NCBI GenBank assembly: GCA_027922465.2
Contig: BQMF02000059.1
Location: 496,001 to 560,000 of the forward strand
DNA from: Turritopsis dohrnii
Taxonomy: Eukaryota > Cnidaria > Hydrozoa > Anthoathecata > Oceaniidae
DNA: 64,000 nucleotides
Reading direction: 5' to 3'
The notes under the pieces were generated by a model. That model searched no databases, was not told the origin of the DNA, and saw only the letters and a list, made by a program, of their open reading frames with translations. The position numbers were made by a program, and so were the translations under genes. Shown piece by piece: positions 44,044 to 56,309 of this stretch (the first letter of the stretch is position 1; every line of letters begins with the position of its first letter).

Positions 44044-47034
44044 AGGTTTGTTGTTTATATCATCCCCTCCTCTCTCCTCTCCTCTGGAGGATGGCTGCTG
44101 TTTGAATATTGTTTGAATATAACGAAAAATATGAAAGCCTAAACAGTAGCACTGCTTAACGAGGGTTTAGGCACACAAAAATCATTGTAATTGGAAACCA
44201 AAAACCAAAAAAGGAAAAACAATCCTCAGTAGCCAGTATTACTAAGCTGCTGTCCTATTATATAACAATATAACTAGAAAAATGGTAAATACGTAATTAA
44301 ACGACGTTGTAATTAAAGGCTAAGGCTAAATTTTACTGAATGTAAATATGTTTTTTGTATCGAAATCCTATAAAATATTATAATCAGCCTTATTAGTCTC
44401 TATTATTAGATGCTGCTTTATAATCTATTTATCTCTATCCTATGTTTCAGGTAGCATTGTTTACCTTTTTAGTCAATACCCAGAATAGTCAGTTAGATTT
44501 TAGTTTACACTATCATAGCAGTTGCTACAGAAAATTCACAGATAGTGTCTAAAATGGAAAGAGCAATGAAGGGTTGCAAGTAGTAAGAAGTTATCAAGTA
44601 CATTAGTCAAACCTAGCTGTTCTAAGCAAAAGCTTTACCTAAATTTCCTGGTGCATTAAGATCACATAGAATAAAACTAGATCTGGCATTTTGGAAGAGG
44701 TTTGCATCATTTGCGAAAAGGGAAGTCCTTTGTTAGGTCAGAATTGCTTTCAATTTATTAGATGTCGGTTATATTATAACATTTTCTCCAAAGGTTTTAA
44801 AGAATATATTTTCTCATAAGTCGAGTTTTATGTGTGTGCACAATTGAAAAGGGTATATATACATCTTTGGGATTCGAAAAAAATATTCCACTTAGTAAAG
44901 GCTATGACATCAGATGCTGACGAGGTAAGACTTACCTTAAGTGTACAAAATTTAGCGGTGACTAAAATTTAGTACTCGCGAAAAATCTCATAAGATTAAA
45001 ATCGCTAAATTTAATACACGCTAAAAAAAGTCTTTTGAAAAAATTTAGCGATTCGCTAAATTTTAGTCACCGCTAAATTTTGTACACTTATGGTAAAAAA
45101 AACCCATGATGTTGAATTATAGAAAGGAAGCTCATCATAAAAGTGTTATAACATGAATGTGTATTCAGTTCACAAAAGCAAAAACAATACATTATACCAC
45201 TAGTCATTGGAGTTATTATTCAATTACATTGATGAAGGAGTAATCGAACTGATTGAGACTGTCATGTCGAAAGAACTGTATGATGAGTTTCTCGGAATAG
45301 TTAAAGAAAATAAGGGTTTAAATACCTGGACATAGTAGATGGAGAGTCGAACCAAAGATAATGTCAAAGTTAAAAGAAAAACTATGTTTTCATGATCCAC
45401 CTGAAAAAAGTATTCAGAAATGTTAGAATGAAGGTAGTAGTGAAAGTGACACAGAAAGTGAATGTAAATTTCAACAAGAAGAATATTTCCACAAATCTGT
45501 CAACTAGCTTCTAATTCATGTAATTCCATCTTTAGAAATCAAAAAGAAATTCTAGAGGAGTTGTTTGTGGCCACCCAAATCATCAAAGCTGACATTAAAG
45601 GAGTCTTTGAATCCTCTTAAACTTTTAAACCTTTTTGTCTTGATGTCTTGGTTTTTCTGATGACCCCACATTAGATAGTATATGTGTAGGAGTTGAAACC
45701 AAAAGTTTTGATTGTCACCCAAGATATGATATTTTCATCATCAAAGGGCACAAAAGCATTATCTTTAAGGATGGAAACGGCAGATAGCAGGCTCTAAAAA
45801 ACGTTAATTCAAAAGTTGAATGGTTTTGGGCATGGTGTTTCCCATTCTGTTGTTAGATCCCATGAAACAGCCCTTGCTTAAATAAATTTGATCTCTAGCT
45901 CTACCACCAGCATTTCACAGTAGTGTGTTCACAACTTTTGTTTGAAATAACATTGATTTCAGAGAAGAAACAAGACCAACACATAGATATGGCCAATGGT
46001 ACCATAATTCAAAGAAGCAGTGAAGAATCTGCATCAAATGAAGGATTCCAACCAGTAAAGAAAAGTGAGCGATCTTTGAAGGAACCATTAATAACATTTT
46101 ACGCTTTGTATTGGCGAAAAAGGAATATGTGTGTAACTCAATGACAGTACAGATTAAGCCTTGGTTGTCTGAATGAACAGGAATTTCTCCTGGAACAACT
46201 TATTCTAACATCGAAAGAATTTGTAAAATACGTCTTACATCTTACCTAGTTGGACAGGTAAGATGTAAGATGTTGATACCACAATGCCACAGGCACCTCT
46301 ACATTTTACAAAACACTCATGTTGCGGATGATGTTACGGATAATATAAGAAACGAAGAAATAAGCGTTGATGATTACGATGATGATTATGACGAAGACTA
46401 TTTGATACGTGCTTATTTGTCGACTATTAATCTTCTACTTTCTGCGTTTCACTTAAGTGGTTTACGGTGATTGAAAAGGTCTTGTCTTAAACGTTTCCTT
46501 TCATGTGTTTGCAAATACCCGTGTACGAATTGTCATGAAAATTAGGCAACCTACGTCAGAAATTGCTTAATTACATGAATTAAATGGATTTATCTTTAGT
46601 GTCCTCTCCTGTTCACTTTGATTTTCATAGTTTCTGGTTCATATGAAAGCAAAAATTAGGTGAACAACAAAGAACCACACACCTCCTCCTGAAAGCATGG
46701 GTAAAATCCAATAATCGTCTGTGTTTTATAAATAGTCTACAATACATTTTCAGATATATGTTTGGTAGGAAACTTTGTTCTGCTTTAAATTTGCTGTACA
46801 ATGACGTATAAAAAAGTTTTTTTCCGCCATTTTGAATTTTTTTCTTCTTCTTATGACGTCACTTAATGTGTTTTTGGGTTATTACGTCATAACAGACCAG
46901 CGAATTTGTGGGAACTTTTTTGTTTCAGAACCACTACACACCCCTTGACATTATTCCAGCATAAAAGTGTGGTCTGCAAGTTGTACAGCGGAATATTTTT
47001 TCTGAGCATCTATTTCTTACACAGACGCCGGCCT
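44044..47034. mobile_element. Decayed DNA transposon, family A copy 2 (left end missing)
   Basis: It is collinear with 9,475-11,248: shared blocks include AAACAGTAGCACTGCTTAAC, AAAAGCTTTACC-type flanks, TGATCCACCTGAAAAAAG, and the right terminus CAGACGCCGGCCT at 47,034. It is longer than copy 1 because it retains extra internal sequence (about 45,700-46,540) and carries a nested fold-back MITE. The left terminal repeat is not found. Remaining frames are broken. Confidence 0.7.
44938..45090. mobile_element. 149-bp fold-back MITE nested in family A copy 2
   Basis: The left arm AGTGTACAAAATTTAGCGGT and continuing TGACTAAAATTTAG is matched by an exact inverse at the right. It is flanked by TA on both sides, the Tc1/mariner target. 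It interrupts a segment that is continuous in copy 1. Confidence 0.85.
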
Positions 47035-48567
47035 ATTCGTTGAAAAGTTCACGGAGGAGATTTCATGATGTACATTACGCTCAACATATTTTTCTGCTCT
47101 CCGTCGTCGTTATGTTTTGAGTGACCTCGTGTCGAAGAATGGATTATTTTCCATGCCTTATGTTTATTGAGACAAAAACGGGTGGCACATATTATTGATA
47201 TCTAGGTAACTTACAGATCGAAAAACAGCAGAAGGTAATTTTTTTATATACTAAACAAATAGTTTGCTACACGTCTTTCCTCAGAGTGACGAAAATTTAC
47301 ATGAAAACGTTTTTAATTTTTTTTGGCTAAAGTCTCATAAACCAACCCCCGTCTGTCACACACTACATATGCGCGTGTATGAATGTTAATCGATAAAGCC
47401 CGTGACAAACTGTCTGAAAATTCTTTTTCCAGATAAACAAAAATCTAATTATCGTCCGGTAAGATCTACATCATCACTCATCTCCTAATCTTTCAAAGTA
47501 GTGTACCCATGTATTATGTGATCGGTAGCTTGTGTAAAGCATTTGTCTAAAAACTGGTATTCTAGAGAAATACCTTTTAGAAATAGACCAGGCCTTTTCA
47601 TATTTGTTTACATTTTTTAATGCTTTTGGAGGAACGACAAGATATGAAGACAGACATGCAACAAAATGAAGATGTAAAAATATTTAAAAATGCATTATAT
47701 TTATGGCTTAATTACTTATGTACGTAGACAAATTTTGATGGCAGCGTCGAAATCTTGTTACGGCCGTTTCTAAAACCATTCTGTTCGAAGTGTTTTGAAG
47801 TCTGGATGTGAAGTGATACACCGAATGTTATTCTGTTTATCAGTTGCATTCGCTTGGCAGCATTAACATTCAATCAACCTCAAACGGATTTGTTTAGACA
47901 ACACCCTAAACTCTTAATTACTTCATCTTCCTCGTCAGTAGTATCAGATATCTTTGGTGATATTCTGTTTGACTGTTTGCCATCCTTATCACTTCTCTAT
48001 CATATAACTTGAGCGTAATACATGTCATATCTCGTGATTACGGCTTCTGCCTTGGAACTCAGCGATAATGTTTTTGGGTTCAATTATGACGAATTACGAA
48101 GTGAAGGAAGATTATTTTTAGTCTCAAACAAGTTTTATTTTTATTAATTTGATTTTTTGAATGAATTTACAAAATTTTATCTGAAGGTTTGATTCCCCTT
48201 TAAGAAATTTGTGAGTTTTTTCCAAACAAATTTTTTTCGATTTTCTCTTCTTCTACTTTTCCATTTCCTACTACAAATACAACATGAGAAAGACCAAAAG
48301 ATACGGATTCCATCGATATAAAATTTATAAAACTTAATTGGATATTTCCTTAAGCTTTGCAATTTTTTTTTCATTCACATCTTAATCGACCATTAAAACT
48401 TTATTTACATTTTCTCATTATAATGTCATGGAAAATCAATTAAACTCCTTATTCACAACTCTTGTAAATGCAATCTTTTATAGCGAATGTTAAACACAGG
48501 CTGATAATCGTAAAAATTGGTATTAATTTGTTAACAAAGGTTGGCTTTTCTTGGAATTTACAGTAAA
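47035..48567. other. Spacer upstream of the GNAT gene
   Basis: AT-rich with no gene seen. It should contain the promoter and perhaps a 5'UTR exon of the acetyltransferase, since ATTTACAG lies just before its ATG. Confidence 0.4.
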
Positions 48568-49227
48568 ATGTTTCGATATGCTATATTGGGAAATGTACAC
48601 TCATCAGTGGTACAGACACTGATAAGAAAATATCTTCTTCCTAAGTACAATATCATCTGGAATATTTCTGGTGAAGTAAGTCCAATTTTGCAAAGAAGAG
48701 CAGAAATTTTATCTAATCTTTCCAATCTTGTCGAGGATTATGTCGAGAAACAAGTTTCTTTAGTGTGCTTGAATAAAAAGAATGATGTTGTTGGGTTTTG
48801 TTTAAATAAAGTCATGGACACACAGCAAGATTATTTAGAATACATGGTTTTCCCTTTTTTACCGAATGCCGAAGACTCCGATAAGCATGCTGAGATAGCT
48901 GCAAGCTGCTACCATCACTACAAAGAACCTGATTTGTTTAAAACATTTGCAGCAAATAGATTGATATATCATTCACACACAGTGATTCATCCTAATTTCA
49001 GAGGAACGTTAGAAGGAGGAACAAAGCTTGTCATGGCTCTGTTGTCGGAAACTGAGAGGCGGTTTGTCCAGAAAGGAGATTTATTTTTTTACGATTTTTC
49101 ATTAAATGCGAATGAGTATGAAAAGATGAAGCAATTAAAATACATGTTCTCGTTACATGGCGCCAAAACATTCAAAACCACTCTTGTTGATGGAGTAAAC
49201 ATAATTCGCATGGTTAAGTTGAAGTAA
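48568..49227 (+). CDS. GNAT-family N-acetyltransferase-like protein, 219 aa, intronless
   Basis: I chose the ATG at 48,568 because the frame upstream has only a TTG and there is an AG acceptor-like site just before it. The layout is that of a GNAT fold: an early helix with VVQTLIRKYLLPKY, strand QVSLVCLNKKNDVVGFCLNK (residues about 65-85), then VIHPNFRGTLEGGTKLVMALL (about 140-160). That last stretch corresponds to motif A, the acetyl-CoA pyrophosphate loop (Q/R-x-x-G-x-G/A), here slightly altered. A final strand ends NIIRMVKLK. The spacing resembles invertebrate arylalkylamine N-acetyltransferase-like proteins, which transfer acetyl from acetyl-CoA to an amine; the substrate is unknown. No signal peptide, so probably cytosolic. 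The lack of introns may mean a retrocopy or simply a single-exon gene. Confidence 0.72.
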   Translation: MFRYAILGNVHSSVVQTLIRKYLLPKYNIIWNISGEVSPILQRRAEILSNLSNLVEDYVEKQVSLVCLNKKNDVVGFCLNKVMDTQQDYLEYMVFPFLPNAEDSDKHAEIAASCYHHYKEPDLFKTFAANRLIYHSHTVIHPNFRGTLEGGTKLVMALLSETERRFVQKGDLFFYDFSLNANEYEKMKQLKYMFSLHGAKTFKTTLVDGVNIIRMVKLK

Positions 49228-49469
49228 ATGCTATTGACCGTAGGCTTTTTTCATATCTATTTTGTAATAATGTTCCTAGATCCTGTTCGTTAGATCATTG
49301 ACATTAAAGAACTGTAAAACTCTTCCAAATCCTGAAATAATGTCTCTAATCCAATCTTATGTTTGTTTCTTTATCTATCCCACGCAAGGAATGTGTTGTG
49401 AATGTCAATTCCTGTGTTAAAATTAAGTCTTGATCAAATAATAAGTCATATATATTTTGATACGCACAC

Positions 49470-49881
49470 ACGTTTTTCATTGCCATGCTCACATTCAAGT
49501 CTCTCAATGACCCAAACATTCCCTGTAACATCAAGGTCGCAAAGCAAAATGACGTTCGCTCACTACGTAATAATAGCAGCCGCACCGGAGTACTACTGAA
49601 AAGCACCGATAAAGCGAAAACCTTCCAGTATGAAGCTACCTCGATTTTCAACACTCTACCGAAGCCATTAAGGGAATGTTCAAGTTTATCCACGTTCAGA
49701 AACACACTGAAAGCTTACTTGTTAGATTCATTTACTTAAAAAAAAAAAATTAAAATAAGTTTTGTATTAACGCCATCCACATACAGTACTCATACAAATT
49801 TCAGATGAAGAGCCAATTGTATTTTATTGGAAATGCTGAAATAAATTCATTATTATTATTATTATTATCATTATTATTATT
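49470..49881 (+). mobile_element. 5'-truncated non-LTR retrotransposon, C-terminal end and microsatellite tail
   Basis: A frame at 49,485-49,739 ends with the typical C-terminus of CR1/L2/jockey-type reverse transcriptase proteins: SRTGVLL..., then FQYEATSIFNTLPKPLREC, then TFRNTLKAYLL. A short 3'UTR follows and then an (ATT)n tail (49,847-49,881). All upstream RT motifs are missing, as in 5'-truncated insertions. Confidence 0.75.
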
Positions 49882-49928
49882 TCGTGTTGATTATTTATCT
49901 AAGATCTAGTAATACTACCAGTAAACAT

Positions 49929-50100
49929 TATGACGTCAGGATAACGTCATATGACGGTCACCCCTGACCGTTGTTTGACGGTCGTCTGGTGGTCAGAAAT
50001 GCAACATAATTGTAAATGAGAGGTTGCTTCGACGTTTATATGACGTAAAAGGACCATGATCCCAATAAACAGTATGACGTCAGGATAACGTCATATGACG
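49929..50100. repeat. Duplicated TATGACGTCAGGATAACGTC motif
   Basis: The same 27-bp block occurs at 49,929 and 50,073. Related GACGT/ACGTCA words recur near 50,650-50,740. This is probably part of an unresolved non-coding element of about 0.8 kb. Confidence 0.55.
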
Positions 50101-51159
50101 TTCAACTCTGACCATCTTCTGAAAAACTCTATCTCAGAATATGTTAAACCGAGAAAAGTGAAAAGTAAAAGGACCATGATATTATTTAATTTCTTGTTCG
50201 GAACGTAGTTTTGAATGCTATTTTGAGTTTAAATTTTGCTTTCCGTGTTAAGTCCAGAAAACACGTATAACCAAAAGTCGCAGTAGTGTTAACTTTATAA
50301 CAAATGTATTAAAATATCAAAGTATCATTTGATGTATCTCTTCAGATATAAACATGTCTCTTCAGACAAAAATATCACTATGTCTCTTCAGACTGTTCTC
50401 ATACGGTTAGAACGCTAAGATACGAATGCACTGAAAAGATGCAAATAAAAAGACAAGCCCTGTGAGTCCCAAGAGACAGAACAAAAGACGCAAGAAACAA
50501 AAGGAAAATAAGCAGGGCAAGTCATACGTGAAAATCTAATTATAAACTAATTTTGTTTCTCGTGATAGTCAATTAAACACGTTGGCAAGAAACACTTTCC
50601 AGTTAACACACGACATCAATACAACGTTGTTCAATTATCGTTCTAACGTCGCTGTCTTGCTGTTTCCATTTCGACCATTAAACAACCGTCATGCGACGCT
50701 TTAATGACCGTTGTTTGAACGTGAACATGACGTCATCGATTCATTTACCGTTATTGAAGATCACCCATGACCTTTATGACAAAGAACCTATTGAAAATTT
50801 TCTTCGTTTTCGATTGTAGGATAGACGAGAACACAAACTTCGTCGTCACGCACTTACGATTACCCGACAAAAAAGTCTTTAGGTAAAAAAGTATTAACTT
50901 AAAAATCGAGTTCGGAATGATGGAATAACATGCCACCGGACGTTATGGAAGCACTATAAGACTCGACTCGATAAGTTATGGAAAAGTGCTAGTAACATTT
51001 TCGATATCGATCTGAATCTCGTTGAAACAACAGCCTCTCGAAAAGCGCAATTTCGACAAGTCCTCAATGTGCCTACTTTGTATAATATAACCAATTTATT
51101 CACTGTGACCGATTTGCGCGAGGAAGAAGACAAATGTTTCTGTGATATTGTGAGCACAT

Positions 51160-53033
51160 TTAAATATCGTTAGGTGAGAATTATTTTGTACTATCTCCAA
51201 TTTCTTTAAACTGAGAAAATTAAGTTTTAAATTTCATAACCACACAAAATCTATGGAAAGACACTTGGTACATTTTGAATACATTGTATTTGGAGTCCCT
51301 GACCAAAAATTATTTCAAATTTGCTAGTACCCACTCTCTTCCAGAAAAAGTTTGCAATTGGAGATAGAACAAAATAGTAGCGAAACAAGTGATATTTATT
51401 AAAATTATTTTGTTTTAACTCCATTCTCTTGCAAATTCACCTTTAACTGACAAAAAATGTTTTATACAGTACGAAAAACATCAATTTTCCTTTATGTTGC
51501 TTCTGTGTATATCACTTGGAGTTGCTTGGGCATTCCAAAATCTTAATTTGGAATTTAAAAAGACTACAAATTTTCCTTAAAAGTCTTTGGCATGAGCTGA
51601 CAGTAAAATACAACAGACACGTCACATCTAAAAATGACAGCAGGGCTGAACGAAAAAACGCTCGTGAAATTAAAGATGAAAAGGTAGCTGTTGTTTGTAT
51701 TGGCTTAGAAAATGTTATAAGCTTGCCAAAATCTGAAGTAGGAAACTTTTAATACAAAAGAAAGCTATCACCATACATATATATATTGTAAGGGTATTGT
51801 GTGCTTTGGAGCTTTACTGGAAGAGGGAGGGAATGACATTGCCAGTATTACAATGTCAATGTTGGAAAGAATTCCTAAGGATGATCCTGCCATTAAAAAA
51901 GTTATACTTTGGTTTGACTCATGCGTCGCGCAAAATCGAAACAGTTATAAGTCTGCTCTGCCCTTCAAGAGTTTTTTTTCAACAGAGGTTTTGTGAACCT
52001 AGTCGTTCCAGCATTCAAGAAGTTGATAATATTCATAGACAAATTGACAGGGCCTTCTCTCCAGTCGAGATATTTTCTCCACTTGGGTTGGTGCAAATGC
52101 TACCAAATGTAAATCAAAAACATCCGTTCATGGTAATACAAGTGCAATCAGACAGCATTAAGAACTTCATTCAAGTTGCTGCATTGCTTAATTATAAATC
52201 TGTTCCGTATTTTTCAATCAAAACAGTTGTTCATCGCAAAAACACTCCAAATCATGTCTTTTATAAAGAAAAATTTACCGACCCTTTTAAACAGGCTAAA
52301 CTGACCACGAATCCACAAACCAGAAAGTCTACCCAAAAATCTCCATAAATCCCGTTTGCAAAAGTTTTGAAAGCTAGCAGATTGATTTCAAAGGCCAAAA
52401 AGGATGATCTTGAGAGTATGTTTGCCTATATGCTTCCTATTAATGTTGCTTTTTGTAAGATTACATTAAAGTGAAAAAAGAAAAGTTTGGTACCAATCTA
52501 TACAATTTATATTTTAAAACTGCGTATTTAAAGATTGCGTTAAATTTTCTAGGGCGAAGGTTGGCTATTTTGTCAATTGATTAATGTCCTTGTTCTCATG
52601 TGACTTTTATATTTGCATGACATTAGTTTTTGTGATTATATTCAAACCAAAGAAAATGAATGCACTTTTAAGGCTTTATCAGCCTCTTATAATTGATAAA
52701 TCGCTTCCACGTTCGCCATTTTGAAAATACAATAAAAACAAACAATCTCCACTATTTATAAGATTATCTAACAGCGGTTTCAGGGCAACCTGTGCATAGA
52801 ACAAGCCGTATTTGCTTGGCTTTTGGAGATATAACATAATAATTTTAAGGCATTATCACGAATAAGGACATAAAACAATATCAGACTGTCGTTTGAAAGA
52901 GATTTTGCGCTTGTTTTTGGAAAAAGCTCACGGAGAAAGAACGAAATGATCCTGAAAAGCTTGAAAACAATCGGAGCTCATTTTTTCCAAAAATGGAGAT
53001 AGAACAAAATCATTCTCACCTAACGATATTAAA
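51160..53033 (+). mobile_element. 1.86-kb DNA transposon remnant with TTAA-type target site
   Basis: The element is 51,165-53,028. The left end TATCGTTAGGTGAGAAT.ATTTTGT.CTATCTCC is mirrored at the right end. TTAAA flanks both sides. Inside lies a broken transposase (51,516-52,348). TTAA duplications are usual for piggyBac and Kolobok groups; the superfamily is not firmly assigned. Confidence 0.8.
51516..52348 (+). pseudogene. Broken DDE-type transposase of the 51.2-53.0 kb element
   Basis: Coding similarity runs through several frames. The first (51,516-51,752) reads EKVAVVCIGLENVISLPKSE. The next (51,799-51,996) carries GGNDIAS and KKVILWFDSCVAQNRNSYKS, a strand followed by Asp as in DDE catalytic cores. 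A shift at the T-run near 51,970 moves to a third frame with SPLGLVQMLPNVNQKHPF. The layout matches a transposase-derived protein common in cnidarian and insect genomes (from memory). Multiple frame changes mean it cannot make a full protein. Confidence 0.7.
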
Positions 53034-53083
53034 TCAAAATTTCTCTAGTCTACTATTTTTTCGAGCAGTCTTAAAAAGTCATA

Positions 53084-53947
53084 TACATTAAAACCCAAAA
53101 ATTTCGGCGGGACAAAATTTTGGATTTTTTTTGTCCGAATATTAATCCAACCGAAATTTTTCGAAAAATGCATTTTTCTTATTTAACTGATATTTACATC
53201 GAGAAATAAATTCTCGATATTAAATGAAAAAAAATAACAACAATAGTTGAAAACGATCTAAATTTATTAGTTAATCAATACAAATTACATCATCGACATT
53301 TTCATCATCAATTACATAATCGATATCACTGTCGTCTTCTGCTTGCTCCACCTCTCTCGTAGATTCAATATACTCCTGGTCAATATTCTCGATTACAGAG
53401 GCTTCTGAAAAGTCAGAGGTGTAATTTGTAGATATAATGTCTTTCAAGCGTTCCATGCATCTTCTTTTTTCATCGGATATTTTGAACTGGACCATTAATA
53501 AAATAATAAGAGAAATTTGAGTTTTGGTATGCAAATGAAGTTAAGAAACAGCTTGATGAAGGAACAGAAGTTTATGAAATCGACATACCCTTAAAGCTAT
53601 CCATCCTAAAACCTATTCATGCAAGTTGGCGTCTCGGCTAGTATGATCACCTCCGAAACAGCAAAGAAGTAATCAGAACTGCCCTGCGAAGATCCATTTG
53701 CTGACTTAGGTTAGAAAAGTTATAACGTTGTAGTGTCTTTTGTTAAATACATGAAAATATTTTAATGAATTTTTCTGTTTCTGTTTGATTTGATATTTTA
53801 TTGCCATATTACCGTCCTGTTTTTGAAAATTCTATTGTCCGAAAATGTTTTCTCCTTCCATGATCAGTCCGAAAAGTGTCCGAAAATATTTCCGCCGAAG
53901 TTTTTCCGCCGAATATTTTTCTGCCGAAATTTTTGGGTTTGAATGTA
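53084..53947. mobile_element. Deleted pogo-like DNA transposon with TA target site
   Basis: The element is 53,086-53,945. The left end CATTAAAACCCAAAAATTTC is mirrored by ...GAAATTTTTGGGTTTGAATG. TA flanks each side. The interior keeps a short transposase C-terminal piece on the plus strand (53,530-53,705) and an acidic ORF on the minus strand (53,534-53,271). It lies only about 55 bp from the preceding element. Confidence 0.75.
53530..53705 (+). pseudogene. DDE transposase C-terminal fragment (pogo-like)
   Basis: The frame reads FWYANEVKKQLDEG..., then IPLKLSILKPIHASWRLG, a stop, then YDHLRNSKEVIRTALRRSIC. The S-x-L-K-P-x-H-x-x-W motif followed by the Y...L...V helix is the usual C-terminal part of the DDE endonuclease domain of pogo/jerky-type transposases. 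An in-frame TAG interrupts it. Confidence 0.6.
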
Positions 53948-54107
53948 TTCAAGTTATCACTTGCTGGCTGAACCACTCTTAAAACTCTTATTTTCTTTTC
54001 ATGTTTTTCATAAAAAACATTTTTGATAAAGCGTCAAAACGTTCTATCTGTTTTTGATGAGCAAACACAAATGCAATTATAATCTTAATATAGATCAAAT
54101 TAATTTT

Positions 54108-54330
54108 GAGCATTGTTTGTTAATGCCAAATTGAATACCAAACCAACCGTGAAATATATCATGCTGAGAACTTTAATTGTGTTAAATAAATATTTCAATT
54201 AAAGTGCTGAGAAGGGTGACTTCAATTTGTTTTCAACACTGTAATTATATCAAACAATAGCTGCTTTGGATATTATTCGCAGTAGTTTCTACATCATAGT
54301 GAGAAATTGCGTAGTTTTCACATTTATATC
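54108..54330 (+). promoter_or_regulatory. Conserved 5' flank of secreted gene copy 1
   Basis: It shares blocks with 56,317-56,563, including GAGCATTGTTTGTTAATGC, AAGGGTGACTT-like and TTCAACACTGTAA. No definite TATA box. It probably contains the promoter or 5'UTR, by position and conservation only. Confidence 0.35.
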
Positions 54331-55230
54331 ATGAAGACTATTATTAGCGTTTTGTGCTTTTATGTGGTAGCGACATTCGCTGCTGTTAACATCAAAACTG
54401 GACCTGATGGAGCAGAAGGGATGTGTGGAATTGCCATTAGAGACCGTAGAAATCGTTTTAATAAAAATCTTAAGGATGCGTATGATGCCATGCTGAAGTC
54501 AGTGGGAAAAGACAATATAGTTAAAGATGGAAACACAAAAGTCTTAAATCATGCTCACATCATTTCTTGGGGAGACATTTTTAAAAGAATCTTTGAAAAG
54601 TTTCCTGATACTGATGAAGTTTATAATGGTCAAATTCGTGAATGGAAGGCAGATATGGCAGAAATGATAACTGACTTACATGAAATGGATCAAGGATGGT
54701 ATCTGTTCAAACAATTCCATGAATACAAATTTAGAAACGGTAAAAAACCATATCCTTTATTTGACAAAGCAAATACTGATAACAAAGCGGAATGCATGGA
54801 ATACATAAAAAAACTGCCGGATGTATTTGGTGATGCAACTTCAATCAAAGAAACGGTCCGAGACTTTTGTAAGTGTGCTTACAGTTCACCAGCAAACATT
54901 CGACCTGGTTTTGCCACAACAAATGAAGATATCGACAATGCCATGGATCCATTAGTACCAGAAGGTCAAGATATGTCGAAACCAGGACATTTCAAGACAT
55001 TTACAGACCGTGGATTAGTTTTGAAAGCGAAGTTCAATACCGATGCAAAATTTTATCCTGGATCACTTGGTGGTGGTTATGAGACTTCTGACGTCGAACT
55101 GGTAACAAGTGGCGGAAATGATGGTGCAACAGGTTCGAATAGTGGGGCTAGTGGAAGCGGTTCAAATAACGGACGTAATTCAAAAACAGCGTCAAAAGCA
55201 TCAAAGTGGCTTAAACATGCTGTGCTGTAA
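54331..55230 (+). CDS. Secreted 299-aa protein of unrecognised family, copy 1 (intronless)
   Basis: The ATG at 54,331 begins a clear signal peptide (residues 1-18, ending FAA). Mature cysteines are at 32, 155, 180 and 182. The core has RFNKNLKDAYDAMLKSVG (a helix), LNHAHIISWGDIFKRIFEKF (residues 72-91) and SSPANIRPGFATTNEDIDNA (186-205). The tail from about 258 is a Gly/Ser/Asn-rich linker followed by a basic end, SKWLKHAVL. I do not recognise the family. The H-I-I-S motif followed later by N-I-R-x-G resembles, in outline only, His-Me-finger (HNH-like) nuclease domains; this is a hypothesis. No intron, no membrane segment; predicted to be secreted. The second copy lies 1.3 kb downstream. Confidence 0.85.
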   Translation: MKTIISVLCFYVVATFAAVNIKTGPDGAEGMCGIAIRDRRNRFNKNLKDAYDAMLKSVGKDNIVKDGNTKVLNHAHIISWGDIFKRIFEKFPDTDEVYNGQIREWKADMAEMITDLHEMDQGWYLFKQFHEYKFRNGKKPYPLFDKANTDNKAECMEYIKKLPDVFGDATSIKETVRDFCKCAYSSPANIRPGFATTNEDIDNAMDPLVPEGQDMSKPGHFKTFTDRGLVLKAKFNTDAKFYPGSLGGGYETSDVELVTSGGNDGATGSNSGASGSGSNNGRNSKTASKASKWLKHAVL

Positions 55231-56309
55231 ATTTGGCACTGTTGAGATTGGAGAAAATATTGCATTTTCTCAATTTCTTATTTGAAATGACAAAATCAAT
55301 ACCAACCATCACAGTTTTTTACCAATATTGTAGAAATGGCATCTAATCATTTTGTTTAAGCAGCATGCTACCTCATGTTACCGCGTATTAGTTGAATTTA
55401 AGTAGAACGCATAATCATCATTTTTACTTTCGAAATTAAAAATACTTTCCGATTCTAAAACACAAGTATTTGTACATTTGATAATGTCAAATTTATGTAT
55501 CTTACTTATAGGTTGCTGTTTTGTTTTGCTTATCAACACATTTCTTTTGTTTGTTTTGCCTATCCTTTAGAGTACGTTTGTATCGTGATGCATAATTTAA
55601 ATCACCTTATGTAATACAAAAATGGGCTATTGAGATTTTAAAAGATGTATTAGAAAAAGAATGTTTGACATTACATTTCATTAAAGTTGTCTATTATATT
55701 CTGTTATGACCAAATGCTAGGTTCAGAATTTGGTTGATTCTGGAGGCAGGACTTCATTTTGGGTCAATTGTTCAAGCTAATTGACTTCTAGGCGAAAGCA
55801 TCTTTGTCTAACCAAGAAATATCAGAACACTCAGCTTAGTATATCAGGAAGGGGATAATTCCATTTAGTTAAAATAAGTGGGAACATTAATTATTTGCAA
55901 GAGCACACAATTTTTTCTATGCCGACCAATTCGCGGAAAGTAGAAACTGTGATGTTACTTTTTTAGTATTTTTCATTGCTTGTGAGGTAATTGTAAACAA
56001 ATTAAAAATCTAAGTTCACTTTAAATTTCCCTGGTGTATTCGATCAGTCCTAATGATTCTATATTAACAAACTTGAAGCTTTTTTGGACAGCTGAGTTAC
56101 ACTCATTTTTGTCTGTTTCTCTATTTTTTATGTTTAAAGACTAGAGTCTGCTTCAAAACATTTACTTTATTTTTCATGTTTGTTCATAGAAACCATCTTT
56201 GATTAAGCTGATATAAAATGCATCAAAAATGTCTTTCTGGTTCTAATGAGTAAACAACAATGTAATTGCAACTGCGTAAATGTGCATGTGATTTTAATAC
56301 ATATGCGAG
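55231..56309. other. Spacer between the duplicated secreted genes
   Basis: AT-rich with no ORF of note. It contains diverged 3' flank of copy 1 and the start of the duplicated 5' flank of copy 2. Confidence 0.5.
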
